Made by a program: the position numbers and the translations under genes
Notes under the pieces: generated by a model
What the model saw: only the letters and a program-made list of their open reading frames with translations
The model's database searches: none
What the model was told of the DNA's origin: nothing
Shown here: in pieces, positions 7,169-10,708 of the stretch
Layout of the letters: each line of letters starts with the position of its first letter
Numbering within the stretch: the stretch's first letter is position 1
Assembly (NCBI GenBank): GCA_035639875.1
Contig: DASQXE010000195.1
Location: 1 to 10,708 of the forward strand
Length of the DNA stretch: 10,708 nt
Origin: JAIBJP01 sp035639875
GTDB taxonomy: Bacteria; Actinomycetota; Thermoleophilia; Gaiellales; Gaiellaceae
Reading direction: 5' to 3'

Positions 7169-7268
7169 CCCGGCACGCTTTCGGCACGCTGCGCCACCCA
7201 CGCGTACGCATTTCCCCAATACGCTGGCAGCGGGAGGTGGGATGGGCGCATCCCAATAAGAGCGCCGC
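7169..7268. promoter_or_regulatory. Only intergenic gap of the hopanoid operon, upstream of shc
   Basis: This 100 bp separates the hpnE stop from the shc ATG, while all other junctions of the operon overlap. It holds a perfect inverted repeat (7238-7255) and two copies of CCCAATA on the plus strand (7252-7258 and 7215-7221, 37 nt apart). I see no convincing -10/-35 pair, no T-run for a terminator, and no strong Shine-Dalgarno before ATG 7168. An internal promoter, an mRNA processing or stability site, or a longer N-terminus of shc could each explain it; the sequence does not decide. Confidence 0.35.
7238..7255. repeat. Perfect 7-bp inverted repeat upstream of shc
   Basis: TGGGATG (7238-7244) and CATCCCA (7249-7255) are exact reverse complements around a 4-nt loop, GGCG. 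As RNA from the minus strand this gives a compact hairpin about 70 nt before the shc start. No T-run follows on either strand, so a Rho-independent terminator is unlikely. As DNA it could be an operator for a dimeric regulator, and as RNA a processing or stability element. Confidence 0.5.
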
Positions 7269-8543
7269 TCACGCGACCACCTGCTCGAGAACGCCGGCGC
7301 GGAGCACGGCCGCGGCACGCCGTCCACTCCGGATCGCGCCCTCCATCGTCGCCGGCCAGCCGGTGGCTGTCCACGCCCCGGCCCGCACGACGTTCGCACG
7401 ACTCGTCTCAGGCCCAGGGCGCAGGGAAGCCGTTCCCGGCCGGGCCGCAAACGTCGCCGCCGGTTCCCGGCTCACCCGCGACCACAGAAGCTCTGCGGGC
7501 CCCAGCCGCCCCGTCACCTCTCCGGCGATCAAGTCGACGAGGTCGCGCCCGCGGACGGCCAAGAGCTCAGGCGCGCCGCTCGAGACGACGGTGAGATATT
7601 GGCCGGACGCGGGCGGGCGCCCGGTCAGCGCGCCGCGGTCGAAAACCCAATGCGCCTGGCTTCCGAGCAGGGCGGCGAGCGGAAAGCGCAGCACGGGACG
7701 GTCGAAGAGCAGATGCACGCTGACAATGGGCGAATCATCGAACGGGGGTGCACTCTCGCCGAGCAGGCAGGCGCTCTCGGACGCGGGCACCGCGAGGACG
7801 AAGCCGTCGGCGTGGACCCGTTCGCCGTCGACGAGCACCGCTGCGTCGTCCTCGAGCGCGACCACGCGCGCGCTCGTCCGCACGGTCGCGCCCCTGCCGA
7901 GGAGCGCCGACGCTGCAGCCTCGCCGTGCATTTGCCCGAGCGGCGCAGTCGGAAGGATGAGATCGCTCGCCTCTCGCTCAGCGAGAAGCGCCGTCTGGAC
8001 GGTGAAGATGCCGAGTGCGGCGCTGACCTCCGCGCTGGGCAGGTTGAGCGCCGGACGCACGAAGACGTCCCAGAAGCGCTCGATCGCGGCGTCCGACTGG
8101 CCGAGTCGGGCCAGGAGCGCACCGAAGGTCTCACCGTCGTGCTCGAGTGGATCGAGAGTCCCGAGTCGGCGCGCCGCCGACGCAACCGCGAGGCGATCGC
8201 GCAAGCCGAGATGCGCGTAGCGAAGCAGTCGCCAGAGACCGGGGCCAATGAACGCGATGGCGCCGTCCTCGCCGATGACCGGCAGCGAGAGGCGGAGCCG
8301 GCGAACGGAACTTGCTCGCCCGATGTCGTCCAGGAACGCCAGGTAGGCGGCACAGCAGCCGAGCGCGATGTGCTGTCCGTTGTCGGGCGGCGGATCCGGG
8401 TCGCCTTCGCGTTCCGGAAGGGTCTGCACGGCGCCGCCGAGCGTGGGCCGCGTCTCGAGGAGTACGACCTCGTGTCCCTGCTCGGTGAGCTCGAGCGCAG
8501 CGGCCAGCCCCGCCAACCCGCCGCCGACCACAACGGTTCTCAT
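7269..8543 (-). CDS. hpnE: Hydroxysqualene dehydroxylase HpnE (FAD-dependent)
   Basis: The 424-aa flavoprotein reduces hydroxysqualene to squalene. The N-terminal FAD-binding fold has VVGGGLAGLAAALEL (5-19, GxGxxG type), Glu30 after strand 2, and LGGAVQ (35-40). DNGQHIALGCC (54-64) is typical of HpnE. The C-terminal FAD motif is AGAWTATGWPATMEGAIRSG, here with Ala390 at the place where many relatives have Asp (AGDWT). Phytoene desaturase-type enzymes share the fold, but the DNGQH motif and adjacent hpnC/hpnD point to HpnE. ATG 8543 overlaps the hpnD stop (ATGA); a moderate GGTGG lies 7 nt upstream. The frame stays open to about 8993, but that upstream part is antifunctional reading of hpnD. 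It is likely associated with the membrane face because substrate and product are lipids. Confidence 0.95.
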   Translation of the reverse strand: MRTVVVGGGLAGLAAALELTEQGHEVVLLETRPTLGGAVQTLPEREGDPDPPPDNGQHIALGCCAAYLAFLDDIGRASSVRRLRLSLPVIGEDGAIAFIGPGLWRLLRYAHLGLRDRLAVASAARRLGTLDPLEHDGETFGALLARLGQSDAAIERFWDVFVRPALNLPSAEVSAALGIFTVQTALLAEREASDLILPTAPLGQMHGEAAASALLGRGATVRTSARVVALEDDAAVLVDGERVHADGFVLAVPASESACLLGESAPPFDDSPIVSVHLLFDRPVLRFPLAALLGSQAHWVFDRGALTGRPPASGQYLTVVSSGAPELLAVRGRDLVDLIAGEVTGRLGPAELLWSRVSREPAATFAARPGTASLRPGPETSRANVVRAGAWTATGWPATMEGAIRSGRRAAAVLRAGVLEQVVA

Positions 8544-9361
8544 AACGCTGCCACCGCCCGCACTTTGCCGACGGCCGAGAGATGCGGCCGCTCCGTGAAG
8601 ACATCGAACTCGCGCGAGCGCATCTGGTCGAGGAGGCCCCGGTAGATACCCGCGAACGTGCGCACGCAGAGCGCGCTTCGGCGGTCGAGGAGAGACAGGA
8701 GCTCGAGCCCTTCCAGCATGAGTGACTCGGCGCGCGAGCCCTGCTCCTCCATGAGCGCGGACCACGCGGGGCCCGTGCGCCCGTGGGCGATGGCTTCCTC
8801 GGAGACGCCGAAGCGCCGAAGCTCGTCCTGCGGGAGGTAGACGCGGCCGAGCTCCCAGTCCTCGGCGACGTCCCGCATGATGTTGATCTGCTGGAGGGCA
8901 AGCCCGAGTGTCTCGGCGAGGGGCTCGGCCCGCTCTCGGTCGCTCGGTCTGTAGACGGCGGCGCAGGCGACGCCCACCGCCCCCGCGACACACCGGCAGT
9001 ACTCACGCAGCTCGGCCCACGTCTCGTACCGTGAGCGGTCGCAGTCCATGAGCGCGCCGCGAACGAGATCTTCCAGGGCCCGCTTGGGAATCTCGTAGCG
9101 CCCCATCGCATCGCCGAGCGCCACGAGGATCGGGTCGCCGTCCGACGCGGGCAGCGCGTCGACCGCAACCCGCCAGCGCTCGAGCTCCGCGCGCCCAGGC
9201 TCCGCCCGGTCGGCCAGGTCGTCGACCGCTCGCGCGAACGCATAGAGCGCGGCCACAGCCCGTCGCTTGGAGCCCGGGAGGACTCGGATGCCCCAGGCGA
9301 AGTTGCGCGCGGTCTCCTGTGTGATGCGAAGGACCTCCGCGTAGGCCTGCTCCACGGTCAC
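8540..9361 (-). CDS. hpnD: Presqualene diphosphate synthase HpnD
   Basis: The 273-aa all-helical prenyl synthase condenses two farnesyl diphosphates to presqualene diphosphate. The first Asp motif is AFARAVDDLADRAEP (Asp47, Asp48, Asp51). The second is QQINIMRDVAEDWELGRVYLP (156-177), with Asp164 and Asp168, binding magnesium-diphosphate as in squalene/phytoene synthases. YETWAELREYC (112-122) is a further family block. It is assigned to HpnD rather than HpnC because the INIMRDVAEDW motif is HpnD-like and because it sits between HpnC and HpnE. I start it at GTG 9361: this gives the GTGA overlap with the hpnC stop, GGGAG lies 8 nt upstream, and the N-terminus then fits the family. HpnC and HpnD have overlapping similarity, so the two names could in principle be swapped, but the pair's function would not change. 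Confidence 0.9.
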   Translation of the reverse strand: MTVEQAYAEVLRITQETARNFAWGIRVLPGSKRRAVAALYAFARAVDDLADRAEPGRAELERWRVAVDALPASDGDPILVALGDAMGRYEIPKRALEDLVRGALMDCDRSRYETWAELREYCRCVAGAVGVACAAVYRPSDRERAEPLAETLGLALQQINIMRDVAEDWELGRVYLPQDELRRFGVSEEAIAHGRTGPAWSALMEEQGSRAESLMLEGLELLSLLDRRSALCVRTFAGIYRGLLDQMRSREFDVFTERPHLSAVGKVRAVAAL

Positions 9362-10194
9362 CGGAAGAGCTCCCGCAACGCAAGGCGGACGAACGTCAAC
9401 CGTGTCGGCGCAGGACGTCCCGAGAAGACGTCCCACCCCACCCGTTCGAGCGCGTCCAGAGCCGCCAGCCCGCCGCGCGCGTACAGGGCGACCGAGATTC
9501 CGGGACGGCCTCCCAGCATCCGCCGCAGCGGCAAGCCGGCGACGAGGAGTTCGCGCGCCCGCTCCGCCTCGAAGGCAAGCAACGCCGCGATTTGCCGGGT
9601 GAGCGGGCCAGCGAGATCCGCGTCGCGAACGCCAAAGCGCCTGAGGTCTTCCTGGGGCAGGTAGACGCGGCCGAGTGCGAGGTCGCGTGGAGGGTCCTGG
9701 ATGAAGTTAACGAGCTGGAGACCGGTGCAGACGGAGTCGCTGAGCGCCACCGCCTCCGGATCGCCGGCGCGCCCGTAGACGGCAAGCACAAGCCGTCCCA
9801 CGGGGTCCGCCGAGAACGTGCAGTACTCCCGGACCTCCTCCCAGGTCTCGTAACGCGACTTGAGCTGGTCGAATCGGTTCGCCTCGATGAGCCGGGCGAA
9901 CGGCTCGCGCGGCAGTCCGCACTCTTCGATGGTCGCGTGGAGTCGACCCATGATCTCGGTGCGGGGAGGCCTGCCGAGCTCGCGCTCGAGCTCGCCGAGG
10001 AGCGCCGCGCGATCGCCTTCCGCCTCGTCCCCGAGGTTGTCGACCAGCCGCGCGAAGCCGTAGATCGCGCGCAGGTGCCGCCGCGCCCAACGTGGCGCAA
10101 GGAGGGAGACGACGGGAAAGTTCTCGCCGCGCGCCCTCGCGTCGATGCGCTCGGCCGCGAGCTCCGGGGCCTCGAGTACGCTCGCCTGCGCCAT
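9358..10194 (-). CDS. hpnC: Hydroxysqualene synthase HpnC
   Basis: The 278-aa squalene/phytoene synthase family protein, first gene of the operon, converts presqualene diphosphate to hydroxysqualene. N-terminal ARGENFPVVSLLAP (21-34) is typical of HpnC. Asp motif 1 is RLVDNLGDEAEGD (Asp52, Asp56). Motif 2 is LVNFIQDPPRDLALGRVYLP (161-180) with Asp167 and Asp171; relatives usually have QDVARD-type sequence, so the Pro-Pro is unusual but the two Asp are kept. YETWEEVREYC (115-125) is almost identical to the block in HpnD, showing the two genes are tandem paralogs. ATG 10194 is the only sensible in-frame start; the Shine-Dalgarno is poor (GGTGGG almost touching the ATG), so a leaderless or very short leader is possible. 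It is divergent from the oxygenase gene across 21 bp. Confidence 0.92.
   Translation of the reverse strand: MAQASVLEAPELAAERIDARARGENFPVVSLLAPRWARRHLRAIYGFARLVDNLGDEAEGDRAALLGELERELGRPPRTEIMGRLHATIEECGLPREPFARLIEANRFDQLKSRYETWEEVREYCTFSADPVGRLVLAVYGRAGDPEAVALSDSVCTGLQLVNFIQDPPRDLALGRVYLPQEDLRRFGVRDADLAGPLTRQIAALLAFEAERARELLVAGLPLRRMLGGRPGISVALYARGGLAALDALERVGWDVFSGRPAPTRLTFVRLALRELFR
9370..9374 (-). promoter_or_regulatory. Shine-Dalgarno GGGAG deciding the hpnD GTG start
   Basis: GGGAG on the minus strand lies 8 nt before GTG 9361, inside the 3' end of hpnC. The second in-frame GTG (9355) would be 14 nt away, too far, and the ATG at 9436 would overlap hpnC by about 80 bp and add a tail foreign to the family. 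Confidence 0.6.
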
Positions 10195-10215
10195 GGCCCA
10201 CCATAGTATGGAGCC
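10195..10215. promoter_or_regulatory. Shared divergent promoter spacer with an 11-bp palindrome
   Basis: Only 21 bp separate hpnC from the divergent oxygenase. At its centre (10201-10211) is CCATAGTATGG, whose arms CCATA/TATGG are exact reverse complements around one central base. Read in either direction it offers a -10-like hexamer, CATAGT on plus and CATACT on minus, each about 8-10 nt before the respective start codon. That would give leaderless or nearly leaderless mRNAs, fitting the poor Shine-Dalgarno signals of both genes. No -35 match is visible on either side. It could also be a regulator site controlling both genes. Confidence 0.4.
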
Positions 10216-10708
10216 GTGGCAGCCGTGATCGCGAGCTGGACGGCTTCGCAGCTGAACGCGTTCCGCCGAGACGGCTTCCTCATCGTCGAAGAGGGCTTCG
10301 TCGACGACGACGCCGTCGAGCTCCTGCGCTCGCGCTTCGAACCCCTCTTCGACGGCCATTACGAGACCGGAATCCGACCTGACGAGGTCAACTGGGTGCC
10401 CGGACGGGACCAGGAGGACCGAACGCGGCAGATCTGCAACGGCTGGAAGGCAGACCGCACGATCGCCGCCCAGGTGCTCACCGAGCGCACGGGACGACTC
10501 GCGGCGGAGCTCATGGGCTGGACCGGCGCGCGGCTCCTGCAGGACAACGTCATCTGGAAGCCGCCTGGGACGAAATCGCTGGGGATGCACCAGGACGGCA
10601 GCTACCTCGATTACCTCGTCCCGCCGGAGATGGTCACCTGTTGGATCGGGCTCGACGACACATCGGCCGAGGCAGGAACGATCACCTACGCGGCCGGGTC
10701 GCATCGCT
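10216..10708 (+). CDS. Phytanoyl-CoA dioxygenase (PhyH) family protein, N-terminal part
   Basis: The gene runs off the right edge; 164 codons are present. The start is GTG 10216 or GTG 10225, since an in-frame TAG at 10204-10206 blocks longer versions; a GGAG at 10210-10213 is better spaced for 10225. Counting from 10216, the product has an FRRDGFLIVEEGFVD opening (16-30), LLQDNVIWKPPGTKSLGMHQDGSYLD (107-132), in which His125 and Asp127 form the HxD iron-binding pair, and then a late AEAGTITYAAGSH block. These are features of Fe(II)/2-oxoglutarate PhyH-type oxygenases. The distal His and the 2-oxoglutarate-binding Arg lie beyond the window. The substrate cannot be read from sequence; the family hydroxylates lipids, amino acids, ectoine, antibiotics and halogenated or phosphonate compounds. 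Divergence from the hopanoid operon invites, but does not prove, a link. Confidence 0.85.
   Translation, partial: MAAVIASWTASQLNAFRRDGFLIVEEGFVDDDAVELLRSRFEPLFDGHYETGIRPDEVNWVPGRDQEDRTRQICNGWKADRTIAAQVLTERTGRLAAELMGWTGARLLQDNVIWKPPGTKSLGMHQDGSYLDYLVPPEMVTCWIGLDDTSAEAGTITYAAGSHR

Noticed and set aside
7238..7255. Inverted repeat before shc as a Rho-independent terminator
   Set aside because: The stem is only 7 bp, and no run of T follows it on either strand.
7169..7450. 94-codon N-terminal extension of shc
   Set aside because: Most of it overlaps the hpnE 3' end, it is Arg-rich, and the cyclase family N-terminus fits ATG 7168. A short extension within the 100-bp gap is not excluded.
6368..8220. 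Two long plus-strand open frames (about 408 and 438 codons) opposite shc and hpnE
   Set aside because: They overlap each other in different frames and are antisense to shc and hpnE. Low-complexity Arg/Ala/Ser content marks them as shadows.
8544..8993. 150-codon N-terminal extension of hpnE, suggesting an hpnD-hpnE fusion
   Set aside because: It is an alternative frame of hpnD. The FAD-binding fold begins directly at ATG 8543, which overlaps the hpnD stop as ATGA.
10195..10704. 170-codon N-terminal extension of hpnC
   Set aside because: The extension is antisense to a recognisable PhyH gene, and the family N-terminus of HpnC begins at ATG 10194.
1..10708. tRNA or rRNA genes, CRISPR arrays, insertion sequences, phage or defence genes
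   Set aside because: Nearly every base is accounted for by recognisable metabolic genes. No repeat-spacer pattern, transposase motif or structural RNA was seen by eye.

Overview
This is a GC-rich bacterial window holding 13 protein-coding genes with almost no intergenic space. The longest stretch without a gene is 100 bp. Dense packing, GTG starts, 1-4 bp gene overlaps, hopanoid genes and a short CnoX-type thioredoxin suggest a high-GC Gram-positive bacterium (Actinomycetota, perhaps Thermoleophilia) or a similar soil lineage. That placement is inferred from style and gene content; no rRNA or other phylogenetic marker is present.

Left part (1-1720). The 3' end of a histone-deacetylase-like (AcuC/AphA family) gene enters from the left and overlaps by one base a thioredoxin-fold co-chaperone gene (CnoX/YbbN-like) with an intact WCGPC site. 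Converging on it from the minus strand is a prephenate dehydratase (pheA, phenylalanine biosynthesis). A 62-bp divergent gap separates pheA from a small membrane protein of unknown function on the plus strand.

Main part (1950-10194, minus strand). This is an eight-gene hopanoid operon, transcribed right to left as hpnC-hpnD-hpnE-shc-hpnA-hpnH-hpnG-ispH. HpnD and HpnC turn two farnesyl diphosphates into hydroxysqualene via presqualene diphosphate, and HpnE reduces this to squalene. Squalene-hopene cyclase makes hopene (or hopanol), HpnH adds the adenosyl side chain, and HpnG removes adenine. HpnA is a hopanoid-associated SDR of uncertain role. IspH is the last enzyme of the MEP pathway and supplies isoprenoid precursors. 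Five of the seven junctions are 4-bp ATGA/GTGA overlaps and one is a 16-bp overlap. The only break is 100 bp between hpnE and shc, which holds a perfect 7-bp inverted repeat. Later tailoring genes (hpnO, hpnI/J/K, methylases) are not seen, nor is an FPP synthase.

Right end (10216-10708). A divergent phytanoyl-CoA dioxygenase (PhyH) family gene starts 21 bp from hpnC and runs off the window. The shared spacer contains an 11-bp palindrome that could serve both genes. No RNA gene, mobile element, CRISPR array or convincing terminator was seen. I do not see a wholly new system. The best leads are the organisation of the operon, the hairpin before shc, the shortened HpnA, and the divergent oxygenase.
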